64,000 bases of DNA, taken from positions 1 to 64,000 of the forward strand of contig NZ_JAPKFL010000007.1 in the NCBI RefSeq assembly GCF_026262575.1, written 5' to 3'. The position numbers and the translations under genes are program-made. This DNA comes from Streptomyces marinisediminis (GTDB lineage Bacteria > Actinomycetota > Actinomycetes > Streptomycetales > Streptomycetaceae). Of the stretch, positions 9,433 to 17,131 are shown piece by piece. Every line of letters begins with the position of its first letter. Position 1 is the stretch's first letter. The notes below the pieces were generated by a model. The model ran no database searches. It had not been told where the DNA came from and saw nothing but the letters and a program-made list of their open reading frames with translations.

Positions 9433-12375
9433 ATGGGAACCACACGGACCGGTCGGGCGGCGGCCGCGCACGCCGTCGACACGGCGCTGGCGCGCTGCCT
9501 GGCGGGCGGCTCCGGCGTCCTGCTGGTGGAGGGCGCCACCGGCTCCGGGCGCAGCACGCTGCTGGACGCCGTGGCCGAGCGCGCCGCCGCGGCCGGTGCC
9601 ACCGTGCGCACCGCGGTCGCCACACCGGCCGAGCGCCACCGTCCGCTGGGCGTCCTGCGCCAGCTCACGCACGCCCTGCCGGACGCCGCGCCCGCGCTCG
9701 CGCCCCCGGCGGGCCCTCCGGCGCCGCCCGGACCGGCCGCGGACCTGGCCGCCCTGGGCGCGTGGCTGCACGCGGGCGGCGCCGGGCGTCCCGTCGTGTG
9801 GTGCGCGGACGACCTGGAGCACGCCGACGCCGAGTCGCTGCACGCCCTGTGCCACCTGGCCCGGCACGCCCGCACGGCCCCGCTCCTGCTCGTCCTCTCC
9901 GCGCCGCCACCCGGCCACCGCCTGGAGCCGGGGACGCGCGGCGACCTGGCCCACGTCGCCGAACTGGCCCGCCGTCCGCACTTCCGCCGCGTGCGCCTCG
10001 CCCCGCTCACCCCGGCCGAGACGGCCGCCGCGCTCGCGGACCCGGAGGGCGCGCTCGCCGACCCGGACGGCCCGGCGGTCCCCGCCCCCGCGGACACCGC
10101 CGCGCTGCACCGGCTCAGCGGCGGCAGCCCCCTGCTGCTGCGGGCGCTCGCCGAGGAACGGCGGCTGGGCCTCGGCCCGGCCGCCGAAGAGGCCGACCCC
10201 GACGGCCCGTTCGCCCAGGCCGTGGCCGCCTGCCTGCGCCGCGCGGGCGCGCCCGCCCGGGCGGTGGCCCGGGCCGTCGCCGTCCTGGGCGCGCCCGGCA
10301 CGGACCCGCGCGTCACCGCCCGCCTCGGCGTGGACGCCGCCACCACCGCCCGGGCCCTGACCGCGCTGACCGACGCCGGCGTGCTGGCGGGCGCCGCCTT
10401 CCGCCACCCGGCCGCGCGCGCCGCCGTGCTGCGCGACACCGGCGCGGACGTGCGCGCCCTGCTGCACCGCCAGGCCGCCCGCACCCTGCTCGCCGACGGC
10501 GCGCCCGCCGCCGACGCCGCCGCCCACCTGCTCGCCGCCCCGGCCGGACCCGCCGCCGGGGCCGACCCCGCCGCTGACCCCGCCGACGCCGCCGCAGCGG
10601 CCGCCGACGCCGAGGTGCTGTACGACGCCGCCGAAGCCCTGCTCGGCCGGGGCGAGCCGGGCCCGGCCCGCGAGCTCCTGGCCCGCGCCGGGGCCGCAGC
10701 GGGTGGTGACGCCCACGCCGCGCTGGCCCTGCGCGGGGCGGCCCTCGCCACCCGCTGCGACCCCGCCGCCGCCGACCGCCGGCTCGACGCCCTGTGCCGC
10801 GCGGCCCGCGCCGGGCGGGTCCCGGCGGGGCAGCGCACGCCGCTGGCGGCGCTGCTGCTCGCCCACGGCCGCGTCCCGGACGCCGTCGAGGTCACCGCGC
10901 CCGCCGCGCCGCCCGCGTCCGGCGACGCCGTCCACCCGGACCCGTCCGCCGCCCTCGACCCGCTCCTCGACACCGACCCGGAGGCCGCCGAGCGCCTGCT
11001 GGACTCCACCGCGCTGACCGACGCCACCCTGGCGCCGCTGGCCCAGGCCGTGCGCGGGCTGACCGGCTCCGGGTGCCCGGACCGCGCCGTGCCGTGGAGC
11101 CGCCACCTGCGCGACGAGGCCGACCGGGCGCACGCCCCGGGGTGGAGCGCGCTGTTCGGGACGCTGCACGCCGAGGCGCTGCTGCGGCTCGGCGACCCGC
11201 GCGGCGCCCACGAACAGGCCACGGCCGCCCTCGCCGCCCTGCCCGCCCCACCGGAGGGGACGGGCGCGCCGGACGGGCTGCGCTGCGCCGCGACGGCCGC
11301 CCTGGTCCACGCCTGCGCGGACCTCGGCCGGTACGCCGAGGCCGCCGCCCTGGCCGCCCGGCCGGTGCGCCGCCTGCCGCCCGGCCTGCCCGCGCTCGCG
11401 TACCTGCGCGCCCGCGGACTCCACCACCTGGCGCTCCACCAGCCCCGGTCGGCACTCGCGGACTTCACCGAGGCCGGCCGGCTCATGGCCGAGTGGGGCG
11501 TGGACCGGCCGGCGTACCTGCCCTGGCGCACGGACGCCGCGGAGGCGCTGCTGCGGCTGGGCGAGCGGCGGCAGGCCGCGCACCTGGCCGCACGGCAACT
11601 GGACCTGCCCGACGGACGGCGCCCGTGGGCGCGCGGCCAGGCGCTGCGCGTGCGGGCGCTGGCCGGCGACGCGCGGCAGCGCACCGCCACGCTGCACCAG
11701 GCCGTGGACGCGCTGCACCGCTCCGGCGACCGGGTGGCCGCCGCCCGCGCCATGGCCGACCTCGGCCGGGCGCTCCAGGCGGACGGCGCCGCCGCCAAGG
11801 GCGGCGCGATGGTGCGCACGGCGTGGAACCTGGCCCGGGACGCCGGGGCGAGCGCGCTGTGCCGCGAGATCCTGCCCGCCGCCCCGCTCACCGCCCCCCG
11901 CACCGCCGCCCCCCGCACCGCCGCGCCCCGCACCGCCGCTCCCCCGCACCCCGCGCCCCGCACCGCGCCCACTCCGTGCACCGCCCCCGACGCCACCCGG
12001 ACGGCCCCGGGCGGCGCTCCGGGCGCCCTTGCGGGCGGCACCCCGGCGGCCCGGACGGCCCCGGACGGCGCCCGCCCGGCCCGCGGCACCGCCCCGGCGA
12101 CCACTCAACCCGCCGGGCCCGCTGAACCCGCCGGGCCCGCGACCACCGACACCGCGCGGTCAGCACCGGCACCGGGTCCGAAGCTGAGCACGTCCGAGCA
12201 GCGCGTGGCCACGCTCGCGGCGCAGGGACTGACCAACCGGGAGATCTCCGCGAAGCTGTTCCTCACCGTGAGCACCGTCGAGCAGCACCTGACCCGGGTC
12301 TACCGCAAGCTGCGCATCAGCCGCCGCGGCGACCTGCCGCTGGACCTGCGCCAGCCGCACCGCACCCCCACCTGA
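9433..12375 (+). CDS. LAL-family LuxR transcriptional activator, second copy, Walker A Lys replaced
   Basis: A 980-aa paralogue of the regulator at 1072-4179. The N-terminal ATPase P-loop reads GATGSGRSTLL: the catalytic Walker A lysine is arginine, so ATP hydrolysis may be impaired. A Walker B-like strand (VVWCADDLEHAD) follows, then a helical TPR-like body and a low-complexity linker with APRTA repeats (DNA 11886-11990). The C-terminal LuxR HTH contains LTVSTVEQHLTRVYRKL, almost identical to that of the first LAL, so both may recognise one operator. ATG at 9433 has a GGGGGCGAG ribosome site and is preferred to the longer frame from 9376. Likely a co-activator of the same cluster. Confidence 0.9.
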   Translation: MGTTRTGRAAAAHAVDTALARCLAGGSGVLLVEGATGSGRSTLLDAVAERAAAAGATVRTAVATPAERHRPLGVLRQLTHALPDAAPALAPPAGPPAPPGPAADLAALGAWLHAGGAGRPVVWCADDLEHADAESLHALCHLARHARTAPLLLVLSAPPPGHRLEPGTRGDLAHVAELARRPHFRRVRLAPLTPAETAAALADPEGALADPDGPAVPAPADTAALHRLSGGSPLLLRALAEERRLGLGPAAEEADPDGPFAQAVAACLRRAGAPARAVARAVAVLGAPGTDPRVTARLGVDAATTARALTALTDAGVLAGAAFRHPAARAAVLRDTGADVRALLHRQAARTLLADGAPAADAAAHLLAAPAGPAAGADPAADPADAAAAAADAEVLYDAAEALLGRGEPGPARELLARAGAAAGGDAHAALALRGAALATRCDPAAADRRLDALCRAARAGRVPAGQRTPLAALLLAHGRVPDAVEVTAPAAPPASGDAVHPDPSAALDPLLDTDPEAAERLLDSTALTDATLAPLAQAVRGLTGSGCPDRAVPWSRHLRDEADRAHAPGWSALFGTLHAEALLRLGDPRGAHEQATAALAALPAPPEGTGAPDGLRCAATAALVHACADLGRYAEAAALAARPVRRLPPGLPALAYLRARGLHHLALHQPRSALADFTEAGRLMAEWGVDRPAYLPWRTDAAEALLRLGERRQAAHLAARQLDLPDGRRPWARGQALRVRALAGDARQRTATLHQAVDALHRSGDRVAAARAMADLGRALQADGAAAKGGAMVRTAWNLARDAGASALCREILPAAPLTAPRTAAPRTAAPRTAAPPHPAPRTAPTPCTAPDATRTAPGGAPGALAGGTPAARTAPDGARPARGTAPATTQPAGPAEPAGPATTDTARSAPAPGPKLSTSEQRVATLAAQGLTNREISAKLFLTVSTVEQHLTRVYRKLRISRRGDLPLDLRQPHRTPT

Positions 12376-12376
12376 C

Positions 12377-12404
12377 CGGGCGCCGGGACGCGGCCCGGCG
12401 CCCG
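12377..12404. terminator. Hairpin between convergent LAL and C-TE genes
   Basis: A perfect 11-bp stem, CGGGCGCCGGG (12377-12387) with CCCGGCGCCCG (12394-12404), and a 6-nt loop. It starts 1 bp after the LAL stop and ends 4 bp before the convergent stop, a typical bidirectional terminator position. Confidence 0.7.
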
Positions 12405-12408
12405 CGGG

Positions 12409-14613
12409 TCACTCCGCCCGGCGGTCGGCGTCCCGCAGCGCCCGGGCCAGGGCGCGGGCCGAGGCGTCCGTGCCGTCGGCCGCGCCGCCCAGCGCGACCG
12501 GGGGCGGACGCCAGCCGTGCGCGGCGACGCGCTGGGCCGCCGCGTAGGCGACGGCGCCGCCGCCGGAGTGGCACCCCAGCAGCAGCGGCTCCCCCGCGGC
12601 CAGCGCGGGCCGCAGCACGGCCAGGCAGGCGGCGACGTCCGCCGGGGCGGGCACGGCCAGCAGCGCCCGCGGCCCGGGGTACGCGGCGGCCAGCGGGGCG
12701 TAGCAGGCGGGGTCGGCGTCCGGCGGCGGCACGAGCACGACCGTCCCCGCACCGGGCCGCGCCGCCGCCCGCAGGACGACCGGTGCCCGGCGCTCCGGCC
12801 GGTGCGCCCGCGGCACGGCCGACTCGCCCAGCAGCTCCAGGGCCTGGGCGACGGTCGTCGACTCGCCCACCACCAGCGGCAGTTCCCGCAGCAGCAGGGT
12901 GGTCAGGGCGACCGCCCTGGCGGCGTCCCGCTCGGCGAAGCGGGACCGGTCGTACACGCCGGTCAGCACCAGCCCGCCGCCCTCGTCGTGCCGGGCGGTC
13001 AGGGACAGCGGCAGCGCGGTGGCGGCGTCGACGGTCTCCGGCCAGGTCACCCGCACGCCCTGCTCGGCCAGTTCCTCGTACAGCGGGTCCAGGCCGGGCG
13101 AGGCGGCGTGCCGCGGTGACGCGAAGGCCAGCACGCTCTGCACGGCCGGCGGCCCGGCGGGCGGCACACCGGGCGGCCCGGCCGGCCCCTCCGGCGGCCC
13201 GGGCGGGGCGGCGCTCCAGGCGTGCGCCTGCCCGGCGGACACCCACTCGTAGCCGCTCACCTCCAGGTCGCGCGCGCCGAGGTCGGCCAGCAGGCGCGCG
13301 ACGGGCGCGGCCGGGTCCACCGCGACGTGCAGGGGGAGCGCGTCGCCCAGCGGGCCGGGCAGCAGGGCCGCGCCCTCCAGCAGCACGCCGCGGCCCGAGG
13401 TGGCCCGGGCGAACGCCACCGTCCGGACGGCTCCGGAGCGGTCTCCGCCTCCGGAGGGGGCCGGGTTCCCGGCGGCCCGGTAGAGCAGCAGGGCCCAGGC
13501 CGCGTGCAGCGCGGTGCTCTCGGAGATGCCGCGCCGGGCCGCCCAGTTCCGCAGCCGCGCGGCCTCGTACCGGGTCAGCGCCCGGCTGGTGCGCCCGTGC
13601 CCCGGCGGACCCGGGCGGCCACCGGGTGCGGCGGGCAGCGTGAGCGCGTCGGCGGGCGGCGCCGCCGTGGTCCACAGCGCCCGCGCGGCGGCCGGGTCCT
13701 GCCCGGCCAGCCAGTCGAGGTGGTCGCGCACGTCGGGGCGGCGCTCCCCGCCGGGCAGCGTGCCCCCGGCCGCGTAGGCGCGGTAGAAGGCGCGCTGGAG
13801 CAGGCGCACGCTGACGGCGTCCAGCAGGGCGTGGTGGTAGGTGAGGACGACGCGGGTCGCCGCCGGGGCGCCGCCGGTGCCGTCGGCCTCGGTGACGAGG
13901 GCCACCCGCAGCGGCCCGGGGCGCAGCGGCTCGAAGGGGCGCAGCCGCTCCCGGGCCAGCGCGGCGTCCGGTGCGGCGGTGTCGCCGCGCCGGTGCGCGA
14001 CCTCCACCGCCGCCTCGGCGTGGACGCGCACCAGCGGCCCCGCGCCGGGTGTCGCCGGGGGCGCGAACGCGGCGCGCAGCACGGCCTCGCGGCGGGCGAC
14101 GGCCTGCCAGGCCGCGCGGAACCGCGCCACGTCCAGCGGCCCGTGCCAGAGCCAGTGGAGCTGGCCCACGTGCGGGTCCGTGCCGGGCGGGGCGGTCAGG
14201 GCGTCGAGCAGCACCTCGCGCTGGTGAGCGGAGGCGGGCGGGGCGGGCGCCGGTGCGGCGGGGGGACCGGGGACATCGCTGGCGGGCAGTGCGGCCTCCT
14301 CGGCGGTCGGTGCCGTCCCCGGCCCCGACCGGGAGCCGGCGGCGGGCGGGTGACCTCCGCTGCGGGCGGCCCGCCCAGGGGACCCGGTGAGCAGGTCCGC
14401 GAGGGCCCCGGCCCGGGGCGAGTGCGGGGTCAGCCGCAGCGTGTGGCGCGTCGGCGAGTGGCGCAGCAGGTCCGGCTCGCCGGGGCCCGCTCCCGCCGCC
14501 CCGTGCGCCCAGGCGGCCAGGGCGGCGGCGAGGGACCGCCGGTCCAGCGACCCGCGCAGGTCGAGTTCGGGCCGCGCTCCGGGCGCGATGACCACCGTCA
14601 TCCTGCCGGGCAT
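12409..14613 (-). CDS. Free-standing condensation domain fused to a truncated thioesterase
   Basis: A 734-aa protein. Residues about 128-560 resemble an NRPS condensation domain (AHQREVLLDAL start; active-site HHALLDA with the His pair at 260-261 and Asp265, where the family has HHxxxDG). The last about 130 residues resemble a type I thioesterase, with nucleophile motif GCHSGG (Ser683), but the chain stops 51 residues later. A complete thioesterase has about 150 residues after the serine, carrying the Asp/His of the triad, which are therefore missing. No adenylation or carrier domain is present. It may esterify, amidate or release the polyketide in trans. ATG at 14613 has a GGGGGAG site. Confidence 0.78.
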   Translation of the reverse strand: MPGRMTVVIAPGARPELDLRGSLDRRSLAAALAAWAHGAAGAGPGEPDLLRHSPTRHTLRLTPHSPRAGALADLLTGSPGRAARSGGHPPAAGSRSGPGTAPTAEEAALPASDVPGPPAAPAPAPPASAHQREVLLDALTAPPGTDPHVGQLHWLWHGPLDVARFRAAWQAVARREAVLRAAFAPPATPGAGPLVRVHAEAAVEVAHRRGDTAAPDAALARERLRPFEPLRPGPLRVALVTEADGTGGAPAATRVVLTYHHALLDAVSVRLLQRAFYRAYAAGGTLPGGERRPDVRDHLDWLAGQDPAAARALWTTAAPPADALTLPAAPGGRPGPPGHGRTSRALTRYEAARLRNWAARRGISESTALHAAWALLLYRAAGNPAPSGGGDRSGAVRTVAFARATSGRGVLLEGAALLPGPLGDALPLHVAVDPAAPVARLLADLGARDLEVSGYEWVSAGQAHAWSAAPPGPPEGPAGPPGVPPAGPPAVQSVLAFASPRHAASPGLDPLYEELAEQGVRVTWPETVDAATALPLSLTARHDEGGGLVLTGVYDRSRFAERDAARAVALTTLLLRELPLVVGESTTVAQALELLGESAVPRAHRPERRAPVVLRAAARPGAGTVVLVPPPDADPACYAPLAAAYPGPRALLAVPAPADVAACLAVLRPALAAGEPLLLGCHSGGGAVAYAAAQRVAAHGWRPPPVALGGAADGTDASARALARALRDADRRAE

Positions 14614-14699
14614 GCGCTCCCCCCATTCTCAGCGCTCGGTGGCACGGAGGACGAGTGTGCACCGGGGGGCCACGCGGCGTTGACACACCGCTGACGCGC

Positions 14700-15656
14700 T
14701 CACCCGGACCGGTGAGCGGAGCGGGCGCGCGTCCCGGCGGCGTCGAGCACGGCCAGCGCCCGGCGGCGCAGCGTGTCGCGGACGTGCTCGCGCGCCCCGC
14801 CGAGGTCGCCCCCGCCGAGGTCGCCCCCGCCGCTCAGGAGCACCCGGTGCCGGCCCACGACGGTGACCGCCCCGCCGTCGGGCACGACGGTCCACTCCCC
14901 GGTGTGCGCGGCGACGGGCCCGCCGGCCAGGGTGTGCTTCCACACCAGGCGGCCCGCGTGCGGGAAGCACACCTGGGCGCCCTCGGCGGTGTGCCGGGAG
15001 CCGTCGGCCGCCAGGAACCCGGCGCGCAGCACCTGCACGCCGGGGCGCCGCTCGGTGACGTCGATCCGCGCGACGTCCGGCAGCAGGGCGGGCCAGTCGG
15101 AGAGGCGGTAGAGGACGTCGTAGACGGCCTCGGGCGGGCCCGGGAAGCGCGCGGTGTCCTCGAAGCTGAGCAGCAGGTCGTCCAGCCGGGGCCAGCGCTC
15201 GGCGGCGTCCCGCACGCCCGCCAGCACCTCCCGCGCGTGCGCGCCGGTGGCCCGCCGGACCCGGGCGGTGTCGGCCGCGTGGCCGTCGGCCACCGTGAAG
15301 TCGCAGGTCAGCGTGGCGCGGCTGTGCCCGGGGCCGAGCGGTTCGACGGTCCAGGTGCCGCGCAGGACGCCGACGGGCCCCTCGGACGGCTCGTGGCGGA
15401 AGTCGACGCGCAGGCCCGCCGCGTCCAGCCTGCGGTGCGCGACCCAGGAGGTGAGGGCCCCGTCGACCAGGACCCACACCAGCGAGCGCTCGGTGGCCCC
15501 GTCGAACTCCAACCGCTCGGTGTGCACCGCCGAGGGCACGAACAGCGGCCACTGCGGGGTGTCCGCGAGCACCGCGAAGACCACCCCGGCGGGAGCGGCC
15601 ACGTCCACCGCGTTCCCCGTGCTGTGCAACCGGCCCACCGTCACCGCCACCCACAC
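14700..15656 (-). CDS. Didomain polyketide aromatase/cyclase (SRPBCC fold)
   Basis: A 318-aa protein with two START/Bet v1-like domains, about 8-150 and 160-305. Each begins with the family pattern (VDVAAPAGVVFAVLADTPQW; then FEDTARFPGPPEAVYDVLY) and has the CFPHAGRLVWKH segment of type II PKS aromatase/cyclases such as the ActVII group, which fold and dehydrate poly-beta-ketone chains. The didomain form usually serves reducing type II systems, so its place beside a modular type I PKS is unusual. GTG at 15656 has GGAGGG 9 bp upstream. The promoter carries the best SARP-like box in the window. Substrate unknown. Confidence 0.82.
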   Translation of the reverse strand: MWVAVTVGRLHSTGNAVDVAAPAGVVFAVLADTPQWPLFVPSAVHTERLEFDGATERSLVWVLVDGALTSWVAHRRLDAAGLRVDFRHEPSEGPVGVLRGTWTVEPLGPGHSRATLTCDFTVADGHAADTARVRRATGAHAREVLAGVRDAAERWPRLDDLLLSFEDTARFPGPPEAVYDVLYRLSDWPALLPDVARIDVTERRPGVQVLRAGFLAADGSRHTAEGAQVCFPHAGRLVWKHTLAGGPVAAHTGEWTVVPDGGAVTVVGRHRVLLSGGGDLGGGDLGGAREHVRDTLRRRALAVLDAAGTRARSAHRSG

Positions 15657-15679
15657 CCTTTCTTTCCCTCCCCGTCCGG

Positions 15680-15711
15680 ATTCTGTAAGGCGCCGCTTGA
15701 GAACCGCTCAA
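15680..15711 (-). promoter_or_regulatory. SARP-type promoter of the aromatase/cyclase gene
   Basis: On the plus strand CGCTTGA (15694-15700) and CGCTCAA (15705-15711) are 11 bp apart. Read in gene direction, the proximal heptamer is followed after exactly 8 bp by CAGAAT (15685-15680), a good -10, and the start codon lies 24 bp further on. This matches the known SARP promoter layout. The same bases contain a perfect palindrome, CTTGAG-N5-CTCAAG. Confidence 0.65.
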
Positions 15712-15901
15712 GAGCGCCCGCCCGGGCGGGCGTCGGCGGGGTGCGGCGGGCACGCGCCGTGGGCGGCGGAACGGCCGGCCGGCGCGCGCCCGCCGGTGTC
15801 CACGTGCCGCGCGGGCGCGCACCGGCGCGCGCCCGCGGCACCGGCCCGCCCCGCGGACGCGCCCCCGGGCGTCAGCGGCGGACGTCCGCGCCCGGCGCGG
15901 C

Positions 15902-16174
15902 TCACCCCTCGGCGTCGGGCTTCCGCGCGGCCCGGCGGATGGCGGCCTCCCGGGCGCGGACGTACCACACCCCGACGAGACCCAGGCCGCCCCCGGCCAG
16001 GCACGTCCAGATCCACCACGCGTGACCCCGGTCGGCGTACCAGGAGTAGAAGGGCACCTGGGCGACGAAGAGGGCGAACCACACCGCCGTGCCGACGACG
16101 ACCGTCCGCACCACGTTCCCCTCCAGCGGCTCCGGCGCCTCGTGCCGCCCGTCCAACCACCGACCCAACCGCAT
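15902..16174 (-). CDS. DUF2530 small membrane protein
   Basis: A 90-aa protein with two predicted membrane segments (about 25-43 VVVGTAVWFALFVAQVPF and 52-72 WWIWTCLAGGGLGLVGVWY) and a basic C-terminus. The PEPLEGNVVRT start and the WWIWTCLAG core match the actinobacterial DUF2530 family, of unknown function. ATG at 16174 has a GGTGGGC site; longer in-frame extensions are Pro/Arg-rich and unlikely. The gene probably marks the left end of ordinary chromosome beyond the polyketide cluster. Confidence 0.85.
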   Translation of the reverse strand: MRLGRWLDGRHEAPEPLEGNVVRTVVVGTAVWFALFVAQVPFYSWYADRGHAWWIWTCLAGGGLGLVGVWYVRAREAAIRRAARKPDAEG

Positions 16175-16324
16175 CGCCCACCGCGTCCTTCCGTACCGCC
16201 CGCAGCTCTCGCCCCAGCCTATCCGCGCCCCGGCCCGGGGCTCCGGGCCCGTCCGTCCAACGGCCGCGAGAGGCCACCCGCCCCGGTGGCGTGGGAGCCC
16301 GGCCGTGCCCGCACGGGCGGGCAC

Positions 16325-16398
16325 GACCGGGACGGGCGGGCCCAGCCGGGACGGGAGGGCCCAGCCGGGACGGGAGGGCCCAGCCGGGACGGGCGGGC
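16325..16398. repeat. 19-bp tandem repeat, about four copies
   Basis: Units CCAGCCGGGACGGGAGGGC at 16342-16360 and 16361-16379 are identical; the copy at 16380-16398 has one change, and a partial copy lies at 16325-16341. It sits in the divergent region between DUF2530 and the TetR gene. Probably slippage-derived; no coding potential supported. Confidence 0.8.
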
Positions 16399-16512
16399 AC
16401 ACCCCCGGCCTGTCGGTGCGGGCCGGAGCGAGGGCGCCGCCACCCCGCGCCCAGCCCCGGGTGCCGTCCCCGCGGCGCCCAACCGGGGCCGTGACGAACG
16501 CCACGGCCGCGG

Positions 16513-16546
16513 CTGGCCGATCGGTCAGAACTGGCCGATCGGTCAG
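16513..16546. promoter_or_regulatory. Duplicated TetR operator
   Basis: Near-palindrome CTGGCCGATCGGTCAG occurs twice, identical, at 16513-16528 and 16531-16546 (18-bp period), immediately before the TetR start codon. Placement and symmetry indicate binding of TetR dimers side by side, giving autoregulation of the TetR-MMPL unit. Confidence 0.75.
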
Positions 16547-16560
16547 TTACCGTGGAGGGC

Positions 16561-17103
16561 ATGGCACGTTCCGGTTCCACCCTGCGGGGCAACCTGCTCG
16601 ACGCCGCGCTGCGCCTGTTCGCCGTGCACGGCTTCCGGGGGACGTCGTTGCACGACATCGCCTCCGAGGTCGGCTGCTCGAAGGCCTCGCTGCTCTACCA
16701 CTTCCGCAGCAAGGAGGCGATCCTCGCCGAGCTGATGGCCCCGGCCGGGGCCGCGCTGGCCGAGCTGACCGCGCGGCTGGAGGAGCTGCCGACCGCGCGG
16801 GTGGCCGAGGCCGCCGTCACCGGGTTCGTCGACCTCGCGCTGCGGTTCCGGTTCGAGATGAAGATCCTCTTCGGCGACATCGCCGAGATCACCAGCCACC
16901 CGGCCCTCGCCGACACCCCGGACCAGGCCCAGCGGCTGGTCCACGCGCTGACCGGGCGCGTGGACGACCCGGCCGCCGAGGTGGCCGCGTGGATGGTCAT
17001 CGGCGGCGTCTTCGTCACCGGCGTCAGCGACGTCGGGGTACCCGAGGCGGAGCTGCGTGCCCGCATGGTCGAGGCCGCGTCGCGGACGCTCGGCCGGTCC
17101 TGA
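16561..17103 (+). CDS. TetR-family repressor of the adjacent MMPL exporter
   Basis: A 180-aa TetR/AcrR repressor. The N-terminal HTH ([20 protein letters not shown], then [16 protein letters not shown]) covers about residues 12-55; the rest is a ligand-binding helical domain. ATG at 16561 is tentatively chosen. An in-frame GTG at 16552 would add three residues and could be leaderless, because GGAGGG lies too close to the ATG. Two identical palindromes end 14 bp upstream. The gene is followed after 28 bp by the MMPL transporter, a standard repressor-exporter pair whose ligand cannot be inferred. Confidence 0.9.
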   Translation: MARSGSTLRGNLLDAALRLFAVHGFRGTSLHDIASEVGCSKASLLYHFRSKEAILAELMAPAGAALAELTARLEELPTARVAEAAVTGFVDLALRFRFEMKILFGDIAEITSHPALADTPDQAQRLVHALTGRVDDPAAEVAAWMVIGGVFVTGVSDVGVPEAELRARMVEAASRTLGRS

Positions 17104-17131
17104 TCCCTCCAGGAGAAAGTCACTGATCGCC

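Noticed and set aside
8341..12108. Minus-strand open frame of more than 1200 codons across the second LAL gene
   Set aside because: Gly/Arg/Ala-rich shadow frame typical of very GC-rich DNA; no domain, and it opposes a clear LuxR gene.
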